Positions 43,524 through 51,746 of a stretch of 64,000 nucleotides of DNA are shown here, piece after piece. The translations under genes were made by a program, and so were the position numbers. The stretch is from Pontibacter actiniarum (GTDB lineage: Bacteria; Bacteroidota; Bacteroidia; Cytophagales; Hymenobacteraceae), in NCBI RefSeq assembly GCF_003585765.1, contig NZ_CP021235.1, positions 496,001 to 560,000 of the forward strand, written 5' to 3'. Every line of letters starts with the position of its first letter. Positions within the stretch are counted from its first letter, which is position 1. Under the pieces are notes generated by a model that was not told the DNA's origin, ran no database searches, and saw nothing but the letters and a program-made list of their open reading frames with translations.

Positions 43524-44114
43524 ATGAAAAGAACATTAGTGGCGTTGGCTGCCGTGCTCGTACTGGGGTTGCACCAGGCAGAGGCACAAACAGCCCAGAA
43601 CGAAGAAAGGCTCCTGGAGGAGTTACGCATGAACAGCAGTTTAAACACACTGCCGCTAATAGCCACGCAGGGGGATGGAAATCTTGCCGAGACTTACCAG
43701 GAGGGCAGCTCCAACAACTCATTTGTGCAACAGGTGCAGACGAGCCAAATCGCAAACCAGGCGAGTGTGCTGCAGGTGGGTAACCTCAACCAAGTAGTGG
43801 TGCGCCAGCAGGGCGCAGGCCTGAGCACAGCCGTCAGCCAGTACGGAAACAACAACTCCTACGAAGGCAGCCTGAACGGCTCCAACATTTCGTCGGAGGT
43901 GGTGCAGGATGGGTCGGGGAACGCCATTAACCAATATCTGAGGGGAAACAACCTTGACTACAGCCTTATCCAACTTGGAAACAACAACACCATTCATCAG
44001 ATCGAAACAGCCCCTGGCGCAGGCTCTTACCAGGTGGTTCAGGAGGGTAATAACATGCATATCACCATTGAGCAAGGGCGGACTTTTGTTCCCGTAAACG
44101 TGCAGAGACAGTAG
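43524..44114 (+). CDS. Smaller curlin-like protein, candidate nucleator (CsgB-like)
   Basis: A 196-residue secreted protein: signal peptide MKRTLVALAAVLVLGLHQAEAQ, a charged N-terminal segment (NEERLLEELRMNSS), then irregular curlin arms (ATQGDGNLAETYQEG, ASVLQVGNLNQVVVRQQG, VVQDGSGNAINQYLRGNN, LIQLGNNNTIHQI) and a non-repeat end with Arg (TFVPVNVQRQ). Size, fewer and less regular repeats and a basic tail fit CsgB, the nucleator that anchors curli to the cell. It stands alone after the second curlin gene. CsgB function is inferred. Confidence 0.8.
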   Translation: MKRTLVALAAVLVLGLHQAEAQTAQNEERLLEELRMNSSLNTLPLIATQGDGNLAETYQEGSSNNSFVQQVQTSQIANQASVLQVGNLNQVVVRQQGAGLSTAVSQYGNNNSYEGSLNGSNISSEVVQDGSGNAINQYLRGNNLDYSLIQLGNNNTIHQIETAPGAGSYQVVQEGNNMHITIEQGRTFVPVNVQRQ

Positions 44115-44457
44115 CTGCCTGCACAGCACGTGTTCAGCCTTATGGCTGTATCTGGTACTGTTGCAACGGGCGAAGCCCGGTAAGGGTACCACTGCCGTGA
44201 TAATTAACAGAGATTGCTTGTTTTTATCCTTAAATAATAATAAATAGAAGTATAGTTGAGTGGGTGGCGGGGTTTTGTGACACTGTCGTTACTCCACGCA
44301 TTTGCACCTGTTGAGCAAAACCCTTCTTCCGCAGCGCAACTAATTTGTTGTGTTTAATTTTTCCTGTTAAAACTGCAACTTATTAAATATAGTACAGTAT
44401 AAATACTTGCATATTTGAAAGTGCCTTTTGCTTTACTGCCAAACTTAACCCACGCAC
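44115..44457 (+). other. 343-nt spacer between the CsgB-like gene and the propeller lipoprotein
   Basis: Contains a short GC hairpin (CGGGCGAAGCCCG, about 44168-44180), an AT-rich region with AAGTATA near 44250, and CATATTTG (44410-44417), one mismatch from a -7 box, about 40 nt before the next ATG. I see no gene in it. Confidence 0.5.
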
Positions 44458-45957
44458 ATGCACACAAAAGCTACCACCCTAAGGCTTGTTTACTTCATTG
44501 CGCTTATCTTACTCTGCTTTGCCTGTAACGAGGATACCATTGAACCCAAAGGCGAAGGCTCTATCAGTGGCGTGGTACTGCACGCCAGCACCAACCAGCC
44601 CATTGCGGGTGTCAGCATTTCCACCAGTCCTGCCACAACGGCCGTGGTAACCGATGCCGAAGGAAAGTTTATCCTTCGGGATGTGCCCGGCGGAAACTAT
44701 GCCATCTCGGCGAAAAAGGCGGGCCTTAAAGCTGAAACTGTATCTGTAGCGGTTATCGACGGCAAGGAAACGCAGGCTACCCTCGTTCTGGGCGACAGCA
44801 ACACAGACCAGGCGGCCCCGGGCAAGCCCTCCAACCCCGACCCCGCCGAAAAGGCCACCAACATCAGCATTGCAGACACGCTACGGTGGATGAGCGTAGC
44901 GACTGACGGGGATTCAACCTTCTATGACGTGTATTTATACGAGTCGGGCTCTACCGAAAAAAAAAAGGTAGCTGAGGCCATTGCCGATACCAGCGTGGTC
45001 GTGACCGATCTGAAGTATAACACCACCTACTTTTGGCAGGTAATTGCCAAGGATAAAAGCAGTAACGTGACCAACGGGCCCGTGTGGAGTTTCAGTACGG
45101 TAGCCTTTCCGGACGCCCGCTACCTGTTTGCCCGGAATACAGACGGGAACTATGATATTTACAGTTCTGACGGCACCGCGGCCAATGTGTTCCAGCTCAC
45201 CAGCAACTTCAGCCGAGAGTGGTGGCCGGTTATGTCGCCGCGCAGAAACGAAATCGCCTATTCTTCCAACATTGGGGTTGACCCGCAGATTTACCTCATG
45301 GGCCGCGACGGAACCAATAAGCGGCAAATAACCACGGTGCCTGTGGCGGGTTACCACAACCAGGGCATAGGCTTTGCCTGGGCTCCGGATGGCGGCCAGC
45401 TCATCTATTCGAACTACGATAAACTCTACCGCATCGAACGCGACGGCTCAGCCCTTACGCTAATCGCCACCGCCCCGGCCAACCGCCACTTCCGAACGCT
45501 CGACTGGACCGACCGGGGCAACAGAATCGTGGCCCAGACGATAGGGGCAAATATAAATGAATCGGAGATCTATATCATGGATGCCAGCGGCGCCAACATG
45601 ACCCTGCTGGTGGAAGACATGCCGGGGCGTGTGGAGAGCCCGGTGTTCTCGATCGATGGAAAAAACATCCTTTACACCCGCGACGTGGCTGGCTATGAGA
45701 ACGCAGAGGGCCGCCAGCTGGATTCCCGCATCTTCCGCAAGAACATAGACGGCACCGGGCTGGTGGACCTGTCAGCCAATAAACCTGCTGGCACCAACGA
45801 CCTGTACCCGCGCTACTCTCCAACCGGAGACAAGATCATCTTTGTAAACACACCGAACGATGGCTTAGGCCCTTATGACATTTATGTGATGGATGCAGCC
45901 GACGGAAAGAACCGGACCAAGATCTTTTCCAACGCCATCATGCCGGACTGGGAATAG
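44458..45957 (+). CDS. Lipoprotein with carboxypeptidase-like, FN3-like and TolB-type propeller domains
   Basis: A 499-residue surface or periplasmic lipoprotein. Lipobox ILLCFAC, then a carboxypeptidase-regulatory-like domain (ISGVVLHASTNQPIAGVSIS ... GNYAISAKKAGLKAETVSV, about 35-105), an FN3-like domain (about 120-220, NTTYFWQVIAKDKSSNV) and a WD40/PD40-like beta-propeller with repeated blades (FARNTDGNYDIYSSDG, IYLMGRDGTNKRQITT, FAWAPDGGQLIYSNYD, YSPTGDKIIFVNTPNDGLGPYDIYVMDA). It follows the curli genes on the same strand and could bind or anchor the fibre at the surface, but no sequence feature proves this. Confidence 0.82.
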   Translation: MHTKATTLRLVYFIALILLCFACNEDTIEPKGEGSISGVVLHASTNQPIAGVSISTSPATTAVVTDAEGKFILRDVPGGNYAISAKKAGLKAETVSVAVIDGKETQATLVLGDSNTDQAAPGKPSNPDPAEKATNISIADTLRWMSVATDGDSTFYDVYLYESGSTEKKKVAEAIADTSVVVTDLKYNTTYFWQVIAKDKSSNVTNGPVWSFSTVAFPDARYLFARNTDGNYDIYSSDGTAANVFQLTSNFSREWWPVMSPRRNEIAYSSNIGVDPQIYLMGRDGTNKRQITTVPVAGYHNQGIGFAWAPDGGQLIYSNYDKLYRIERDGSALTLIATAPANRHFRTLDWTDRGNRIVAQTIGANINESEIYIMDASGANMTLLVEDMPGRVESPVFSIDGKNILYTRDVAGYENAEGRQLDSRIFRKNIDGTGLVDLSANKPAGTNDLYPRYSPTGDKIIFVNTPNDGLGPYDIYVMDAADGKNRTKIFSNAIMPDWE

Positions 45958-45980
45958 CATCATCTTAAACCACTCGAAGT

Positions 45981-46010
45981 AAAAAGCCGCGGTACCAGTC
46001 GCGGCTTTTT
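45981..46010 (+). terminator. Terminator after the propeller lipoprotein gene
   Basis: An 11-bp perfect stem (AAAAAGCCGCG / CGCGGCTTTTT) with an 8-nt loop. Confidence 0.88.
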
Positions 46011-46122
46011 CTGATTTTACCACAGGCGTATTGTAGCGCGGGCCCGTAACAAGGGCGGCGCTGTTTTAAACCCTGGGGCAAGCGCCGTTGTTACTATAAA
46101 GGAAGAGTTATTCATCTTATCA

Positions 46123-46416
46123 ATGGTAAAGAAAAAGCAGGAGGAGCTAGTATGCGAGCTGTGCGGGAGAGAGGTGCAGTTGCTCACGCGGCATCACCTG
46201 GTGCCCCGTGAGGAGGGAGGCCGTTACGGGGCCACCGCCGAACTGTGCCAGCCCTGCCACAGCACGCTGCACCTTACCTTTAACAACCGGGAGCTGGCCC
46301 TGCAGTACAATACTATCCCTGCCCTGCAGCAGGCTGAGCCGCTGCAAAAGTATCTGAAATGGGTACGCAACAAGCGCATCAACAGGATCTCCAACAGGAG
46401 AGGGAAGCGCAGGTAA
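46123..46416 (+). CDS. Small HNH-type nuclease-like protein
   Basis: A 97-residue protein with an HNH/zinc-finger layout: CELCGRE, TRHHLVPREEGGRYG, CQPCHSTLHLTF. Two CxxC pairs can bind structural zinc and the HH and H residues fit the beta-beta-alpha metal site. The C-terminal tail is strongly basic (RNKRINRISNRRGKRR), suiting DNA or RNA binding. It is a stand-alone gene, convergent with pncB; biological role unknown. Confidence 0.82.
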   Translation: MVKKKQEELVCELCGREVQLLTRHHLVPREEGGRYGATAELCQPCHSTLHLTFNNRELALQYNTIPALQQAEPLQKYLKWVRNKRINRISNRRGKRR

Positions 46417-46441
46417 GGGGGTGTTGGCCGTTGCCTCTTTT

Positions 46442-47908
46442 CTAGTGTTTCTCCGGTTCCCGCAGTTTCAGAATCAGGTCGAGCTTGTACTGGTGCAACC
46501 CGCTCTCCAGACCGGCAGGGTAGCTGTGCGGGTTTAGGTAACGGCGTATACTTTCGTGCAGCTGGTTTAGCTCCTGCTGGGTATATGTTTTTATACTTGG
46601 GAGGTCTGGCAAAGTATAGATAAGGGTTCCTTTGTTGAAAACCGGTAGCAGCAGGTCTTTATGCTGCACGTTTGCCTCCACGGTTTTGCGGCGTGTCGTG
46701 TCGAGCGGGTCAACGATCTGAGGGTTTGCCGGCAGTGGCTCCAGCTCGTTATAGATCATGTCGGCCTGGTAGCGTTCCTGGTCGTAGTAACGCCGCACCT
46801 GCAGGATGCCCGGGTTGGAGGTCTTTGCCAGCTGCTCCGATAGCTTGATCTTATACTCCCACTCGCCGTCTTTTACTGCCGCCAGCTTGTACACGCCGCC
46901 GAGAGCCGGCTGGTCGTAGGCGGTGATCATTTTGGTGCCCACGCCCCACACGTTGATCTTGGCGCCCTCCTGTTTCAGGTGCGTGATCAGGCGCTCGTCC
47001 AGGTCGTTGCTGGCAACAATGCTGGTGCCGGTAAAGCCCGCCTCGTCCAGCAGCTTGCGTGCCTGCTGGCTCAGGTAGGTCAGGTCGCCGGAGTCAAGGC
47101 GGATGCCGCCGAAAACAAACCCCTTCGGTTGCAGCTTCTTTGCCACGGCAATGGCTTTCTTCACGCCCTCCAACGTGTCGTAGGTGTCTACCAGCAGGAC
47201 CGTATCCTGCAGGAAAGCCTCGCCGTAGGCCTCAAAAGCCTCCTCCTCCGAGTCGAAGGCCTGCACCCAGCTGTGGGCATGCGTGCCGCGAACAGGGATG
47301 TTGTAGAGCTGCCCCGCCAGCAGGTTAGAGGTGGCATCAGCCCCCCCGACGTAGGCCGCGCGTGCAGCAGAAAGGGAACCGTCGATGCCCTGGGCGCGCC
47401 TCATCCCAAACTCAATGACAGTATCTCCTTTGGCGGCCTCTTTGATACGGGCGGCCTTGGTGGCAATCAGGGTTTCAAAGTTGATAATGGTGAGCAGGGG
47501 CGTCTCCACAAGCTGTGCCTGCAGCAAGGGGCCTTTTACGCGCACCAGTGGCTCATTCGGGAAAACAACAGTGCCCTCGGGCACGGCATCCATATCGCAG
47601 CTAAACTCCATTGCGCCCAGGTAGTCGAGGAACGCCTGCTCAAAAAGCGGCTGGCCCTGGCTACCCTTCAGGCTGCCCAGGTAGGCCAGGTCCTCGTCCG
47701 TAAACTTCAGGGCCTGCAGGTACTGCACCGCGTGCTCCAGACCGGCTGCTACAGTATAGCCGCCCCCAAAGGGGTTCTTCCGGAAGTACAGATGGAACAC
47801 CGCCTCCCGCTCGGCCATACCGTTTTTCCAGTAGCCGTAGGCCATCGTCAGTTGGTACAGGTCTGTGAGGAGGGAGAGGGAGGTGCGGTATACTTGCTGT
47901 AGCGCCAT
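46442..47908 (-). CDS. pncB: Nicotinate phosphoribosyltransferase
   Basis: A 488-residue enzyme of NAD salvage that joins nicotinate and PRPP to nicotinate mononucleotide with ATP. The N-terminus LLTDLYQLTMAYGYWKNG, then VFHLYFRKNPFGGGYTVAAGL, the FGMRRAQGIDGSLSAARAAYVGGADATSN region, VRGTHAHSWVQAF with the phosphorylated His, and GFVFGGIRLDSGDLTYLSQQARK are all hallmark motifs. The length fits the long bacterial form. It is monocistronic, divergent from the unknown conserved gene at 48057. Confidence 0.95.
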   Translation of the reverse strand: MALQQVYRTSLSLLTDLYQLTMAYGYWKNGMAEREAVFHLYFRKNPFGGGYTVAAGLEHAVQYLQALKFTDEDLAYLGSLKGSQGQPLFEQAFLDYLGAMEFSCDMDAVPEGTVVFPNEPLVRVKGPLLQAQLVETPLLTIINFETLIATKAARIKEAAKGDTVIEFGMRRAQGIDGSLSAARAAYVGGADATSNLLAGQLYNIPVRGTHAHSWVQAFDSEEEAFEAYGEAFLQDTVLLVDTYDTLEGVKKAIAVAKKLQPKGFVFGGIRLDSGDLTYLSQQARKLLDEAGFTGTSIVASNDLDERLITHLKQEGAKINVWGVGTKMITAYDQPALGGVYKLAAVKDGEWEYKIKLSEQLAKTSNPGILQVRRYYDQERYQADMIYNELEPLPANPQIVDPLDTTRRKTVEANVQHKDLLLPVFNKGTLIYTLPDLPSIKTYTQQELNQLHESIRRYLNPHSYPAGLESGLHQYKLDLILKLREPEKH

Positions 47909-48056
47909 GGCTTGTATTGGTGTTGTTTCTGCCGGTAAGTTAAGAAGTATAGCTGAAAATCTAATGGCGGCGGTGGGGGCAAATCCGTAGCGTCCTTAGC
48001 CTCAGTTTGCTACAAAAAAACTTGCAGGTTGCCTCATGTATCTGCAATTTTAGGCC

Positions 48057-49112
48057 ATGCAGAAACGACAGTTTATACCCTTCTCGGAGGTTAAGGATAA
48101 GAAAGCCCTGGTGGTTGACAGTGCGCACGCCAACGGGGTGATGCTTTCTCACTGGAAAGGCGCTCCCACACCCGAGGCCGTGAAAGACGATACCAGCGCT
48201 GCCATTGTGCTCAATGCGCTGCGCCAGAACCTGCCCGCGCTGGACCTGCCCTATGTTACTGCAAACCATTTCGACATAGACGGTTTTGTGGGGGTGTGGG
48301 CCTTGCTGAACCCGGAGCTGGCGCTGGAGCACGAGGAGCTGCTGCGGCAAATGGCCCTGATCGGCGACTTCCGGGAGCTGGACCTGAACCACCCGCTGGC
48401 CGGGGAGGCGCTAAAGCTCGTCTGCTGGCTCAACGCAAAGGAGCGGGACCTGTTTTACAGACCCTTTGAGGCGGATGAAATGGAGGAGAAGGAGGCGGCA
48501 CAGTGTGTCCAGAAGTTTCGGTTCTTCCTGCGGGAGTTCGGCCGCGCGCTGCAAAACCCGGATTGGGAGCAGGGTGCTTGGGAAGACGAAGTGGGCGGCG
48601 TGCTGCTCGGTTACCGCGATATGTACAAGCCGGAGACCAAGGTCTCGCGCCACCCGGACATCGGCCTTATCATTATTGAAACGCCACACCCGCTGCACTA
48701 CTACGCCCTTTACTCCCGCACGCAGGGCTTTGACATGGTGCTCACCTGCTACGAAGGGAACAAGTATGAGCTGGAATATAAGTACACGACCTGGGTTGAC
48801 ATTGCCTCCCGCCCAACGCTGCCGCGCCTGACGATGGCTCCGCTGGCTGCCCGCCTGAACGAACTCGAGACTTCCGGCCGCCGCTGGACGTACGATACCG
48901 TGACCGAAACCGGGCCGTTGCTCCGCCTCGACGGAGACAAACTAACCCGCTCCGAGACCTACGCCAACCCGACCGAGCGCGAGATTTTTACTTCGTCTAT
49001 CCCCGTGGGGGAGCTGAAAGAGGAAGTGGTAAAGTACTACCGCGACGCCTACCAGGGCATTACGCCAAAGTATAACTGGAGCTGGAAAGAGATAAAGGAA
49101 CTGAACCGGTAG
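48057..49112 (+). CDS. Conserved protein of unknown function (possibly DUF6687)
   Basis: A 351-residue cytosolic protein. It has VVDSAHANGVMLSHWKGAPTPEAVKDDTSA near the start and TANHFDIDGFVGVWALLNPE, whose HxDxDG pattern recalls DHH-type metal-phosphoesterase sites. Conserved-looking HPDIGLIIIETPHPLHYYALYS follows in the second half. I recall similar proteins in Cytophagales under a DUF name (possibly DUF6687) but cannot confirm it. It is monocistronic, with a terminator after it. No function is claimed. Confidence 0.75.
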   Translation: MQKRQFIPFSEVKDKKALVVDSAHANGVMLSHWKGAPTPEAVKDDTSAAIVLNALRQNLPALDLPYVTANHFDIDGFVGVWALLNPELALEHEELLRQMALIGDFRELDLNHPLAGEALKLVCWLNAKERDLFYRPFEADEMEEKEAAQCVQKFRFFLREFGRALQNPDWEQGAWEDEVGGVLLGYRDMYKPETKVSRHPDIGLIIIETPHPLHYYALYSRTQGFDMVLTCYEGNKYELEYKYTTWVDIASRPTLPRLTMAPLAARLNELETSGRRWTYDTVTETGPLLRLDGDKLTRSETYANPTEREIFTSSIPVGELKEEVVKYYRDAYQGITPKYNWSWKEIKELNR

Positions 49113-49138
49113 GTGTATCCGGTAGATTAAACTATAAA

Positions 49139-49180
49139 CGGCCTTACGCTGAGAATAATATCAGGGTAAGGCCGCTTTTA
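49139..49180 (+). terminator. Terminator after the unknown conserved gene
   Basis: Stem CGGCCTTAC / GTAAGGCCG (49139-49147 and 49166-49174), extended by CTGA/TCAG inside, followed by CTTTTA. Confidence 0.75.
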
Positions 49181-49291
49181 ATTTCTGGTGCGGAGTGCTT
49201 TAGGGAAGTATAAGAGAGCCAGGGAGCCTCTGTAACGGCCATGGTGCCTCCTAGACCAGCACCTCCGGTTACAAGCCGGGGCCGGTGAGGG

Positions 49292-49555
49292 TTAAAACAA
49301 AGTGCCGCTGGCAGACTTACCCTCCTGTGGCTTTGCCGGTGCAGGCGTTTCGCAGTTCTCCTCGTTAAACACCTGGTCGATGGCTTTTTCGGCCTTGCGC
49401 AGCTTCTCTTTGCACAGCTTTATGAGCTGCGACGAGCGCTGTACTTTCTGGGTGAGTTCATCCACATCTACGGCGTCATTTTCGATGGCGCGTAAGATCT
49501 CCTCTAACTCCTGCGTTGCCTCGCGGTAGGTCATGTCCTTTAATTCCTTATTCAT
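49292..49555 (-). CDS. xseB: Exodeoxyribonuclease VII small subunit
   Basis: An 87-residue protein starting at the ATG at 49555 (MNKELKDMTYREATQELEEIL); several small subunits bind one large subunit and are needed for processive degradation of single-stranded DNA. The conserved core TYREATQELEEILRAIENDAVDVDELTQKVQRSSQLIKLCKEKL is a long helical hairpin. The start overlaps the xseA stop by 8 nt (ATGAATAA), which gives coupling. The tail is acidic and Pro/Lys-rich. Confidence 0.93.
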   Translation of the reverse strand: MNKELKDMTYREATQELEEILRAIENDAVDVDELTQKVQRSSQLIKLCKEKLRKAEKAIDQVFNEENCETPAPAKPQEGKSASGTLF

Positions 49556-51107
49556 CTGTATCAACATTTACAACCATGCTGTGGAGGGTGCCGTCCTGCA
49601 TCTTCGTCTCCACCACATCGCCGTCTTTCACGTCTTTTGTACTTTTAATAATCCTGCCGTTTAGGAGCGTCAGCGTGTAGCCGCGCAGGAGCAGTTTTTC
49701 GGGGTTGTTTGCCTCAATGCCCATCTCCAGCAGCCTCAGGCGGTGGTGCTCGTTGGTAAGCTTGCCTTTGGCGCCGTACTCCAGCTTATCGCTATACTTC
49801 GAAAACAGCAGCTGCTCTTTTTTAAGCTGATCGTTTGCCTCTGTCTCCAGGCAGTGCACCAGGTGGTTCAGCTCGTGCTCTTTCATGTGCAGGTAGCGCT
49901 GGCTTTTGCCCTCCACACACACCGAAAGCTCCTGCAGGTACCGTTGCCGCTCGTGCAGCAAGTCTTTTGTGCCGGAGCTGATGTCCTTCTCCATGTCGCT
50001 TACCAGGTGCCGTTGCGCCTCCAGGTATGACTTTGGCTTCAGGAGCAGCCCCCGCGACAGGCTTTCGAGCTTGTCTTTCCGGTTTTGCAATTGCTGTTTG
50101 GTGATGTTGTTGAAGCGCAGGCTCAGCCGCTCCAGTTTGTCACTGGTGAGTTTGAGCTGCTGTGCGGCAAACATCCGGATGCTGTCGAACATATCCTCCG
50201 CACTTTCCTCTGCCTCCCTGAACCTGTCGATCAGGAACCCGGCCACAGCGGTCGGGGTCTTGAGGCGGGTGTTGGCCACCAGGTCGGCAATGCTTTCATC
50301 GCGCTCGTGGCCGATGCCCGTTAGCACCGGCAGCGGCGAGTGCCCGATGGCTGCGGCAATTCTGTAGTCATCGAAGCAGCTGAGGTCCGTTTGGGAGCCG
50401 CCCCCCCGAATCAGCACAATGGCATCAAACGCATCGCTGTTGCTGCTAATCCGGGCAAAGGCCTGTGCCACCGAGGCAGGGGCCTCGTTGCCCTGCACCG
50501 TAGCCGGGAAAAGCGTGGTTTCGAAGTAATAGCCGTAGCTGTTGCCCGCCAGCTGGTGGATGAAGTCCTGGTAGCCGGCCGCCGTGCCCGATGAAATAAC
50601 GGCTAGCCTCTGCGGCACCAGGGGCAGCTTTAGCTCTTTGTTTGCCTCCAGCAGGCCCTCCGCCTCCAGGCGCTTTAGGGTTTCCTGCCGTTGGCGGGCC
50701 AGGTCCCCAATGGTGTAGTTGGGGTCGATGTTGGTGATGTCGAGGCTGAGGCCATAGAGCTCATGGAAACGCACCGTTGCCTGCAGCAGCACCTTTAGCC
50801 CTGCCTTTAGCGGCTGTCCTGTTTTCTCTTCGAAATAGCGGCCCAGCATCTGGTAGCGCGAGCCCCAGATGGTAGCGCGCGCCTGTGCCAGCATCTGCCG
50901 CGCATCGTCGCCTTTGTCTACCAGCGTGAGGTAGCAGTGGCCCTTGCGCCGGTCTACGTTTACCTGCGCCACCTCTGCCACCACCCAATAGCTGTCCGGG
51001 AACGCCACCTCCAGCTCCTCGCGGATCTGCTGGTGCAGCTCATACAGCGAAAGCGGGGCCTGGTGCTCCTCGTACACTACCGTTTGGCGAATATAGATCT
51101 GGGACAT
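49548..51107 (-). CDS. xseA: Exodeoxyribonuclease VII large subunit
   Basis: A 519-residue nuclease subunit. OB-fold N-terminal domain (SLYELHQQIREELEVAFPDSYWVVAEVAQV, about 18-140), then the catalytic region with LAVISSGTAAGYQDFIHQL, IVLIRGGGSQTDLSCFDDYRIAAAI and TGIGHERDESIADLVANTRLKTPTA, and a long coiled coil (about 285-450) before the C-terminal beta segment. It forms the xseA-xseB operon. The region 51108-51414 upstream holds a weak -7-like box on the minus strand (51165-51172) and a small CCGG hairpin, nothing more. Confidence 0.95.
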   Translation of the reverse strand: MSQIYIRQTVVYEEHQAPLSLYELHQQIREELEVAFPDSYWVVAEVAQVNVDRRKGHCYLTLVDKGDDARQMLAQARATIWGSRYQMLGRYFEEKTGQPLKAGLKVLLQATVRFHELYGLSLDITNIDPNYTIGDLARQRQETLKRLEAEGLLEANKELKLPLVPQRLAVISSGTAAGYQDFIHQLAGNSYGYYFETTLFPATVQGNEAPASVAQAFARISSNSDAFDAIVLIRGGGSQTDLSCFDDYRIAAAIGHSPLPVLTGIGHERDESIADLVANTRLKTPTAVAGFLIDRFREAEESAEDMFDSIRMFAAQQLKLTSDKLERLSLRFNNITKQQLQNRKDKLESLSRGLLLKPKSYLEAQRHLVSDMEKDISSGTKDLLHERQRYLQELSVCVEGKSQRYLHMKEHELNHLVHCLETEANDQLKKEQLLFSKYSDKLEYGAKGKLTNEHHRLRLLEMGIEANNPEKLLLRGYTLTLLNGRIIKSTKDVKDGDVVETKMQDGTLHSMVVNVDTDE

Positions 51108-51414
51108 GGTTCGACAACGTTTCTCTTCTCCTGCACAACCGGCAGAATACCGGCTCCTAAGCCTCGAAGATAGGACTTTTTAGCTAAAACTATTAGTAGC
51201 AGTTTCGAGAAAAAAAATCAGGGGCCTTAAAATTTATATATGTAATACTCTATGTTTGAGGTCGGAAGCCTTAGAAACAACGCCTTTTGGGAGCCGTTTT
51301 GGGCTGAGTAACCTGCCTCGGGATTTACCAGCTGCGCCTAGCCACTGCACCAAGTATGAATCTTCAAACCAAAGCGCCCGGTTACCACAGGATTTTCAAA
51401 AAAGATAAAAAATA

Positions 51415-51447
51415 TTTGGCTTTTTAAAAAAGCGCCCCGTATACTTG
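51415..51447 (+). promoter_or_regulatory. -33/-7 promoter of the methionine operon
   Basis: TTTG (51415-51418), a 21-nt spacer and TATACTTG (51440-51447), one mismatch from TAnnTTTG. The transcript start should be near 51454, about 28 nt before the riboswitch. Confidence 0.6.
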
Positions 51448-51481
51448 CAACATCAAGTCAATACGCCCTTAGCGGATATTG

Positions 51482-51589
51482 ATTTATAAAGAAGCGTGGA
51501 GAGACAGGCTCTGTGAAACGCTAGCAACCTAACCACCGGTGTTAAGGTGCTAATTCCTGAGTTCGGCAGGGTGCCGGACGAATATAAAT
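51482..51589 (+). ncRNA. SAM-I (S-box) riboswitch
   Basis: S-adenosylmethionine-sensing mRNA leader. P1 pairs ATTTATA (51482-51488) with TATAAAT (51583-51589). The conserved core is visible: GGAGAGACAGGCTCTGTGAAACGCTAGCAACC, then GGTGCTAATTCC. P2 uses AGCG/CGCT, P3 sits around ACCGGTGTTAAGGT and P4 is TTCGGCA-GGG-TGCCGGA with one G.U pair. It precedes metY-metX-hom, a pathway leading to methionine. No intrinsic terminator directly follows; instead the next ATG lies 11 nt after P1. Confidence 0.9.
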
Positions 51590-51599
51590 TGATACGGTC

Positions 51600-51746
51600 A
51601 TGAACAAGGGAATCAAGCCAACACAGTACGTATTATTACTTTCATCGGCAGCGCCTGAGCTGTCGCAAAACTGCTTTTTAGCTCCTGCTAAAGCTTCTGT
51701 CATGTGCACGCCCCTGTGTAGCATGCGCAGCTACTGTTGCTGCTAA
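51600..51746 (+). CDS. 48-residue leader ORF ending in Tyr-Cys-Cys-Cys, between riboswitch and metY
   Basis: An ATG 11 nt after the riboswitch P1 stem opens a 48-codon frame closed by TAA. It begins MNKGIKPTQYVLLLSSAAPEL and ends VMCTPLCSMRSYCCC. It has six Cys and two Met besides the start; seven of the last 15 residues are Cys or Met. That pattern resembles cysteine-sensing leader peptides known in mycobacteria. Hairpins in the RNA overlap the Cys codons (51719-51733 and 51727-51743) and a T6 run follows at 51764-51769. The 51747-51882 stretch up to metY is otherwise empty. No ribosome site is obvious, which is common in Bacteroidota. Translation and function are inferred. Confidence 0.5.
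   Translation: MNKGIKPTQYVLLLSSAAPELSQNCFLAPAKASVMCTPLCSMRSYCCC

Noticed and set aside
51542..51724. Minus-strand 60-codon frame over the SAM riboswitch
   Set aside because: It reads antisense through the structured riboswitch RNA and has no family motif.
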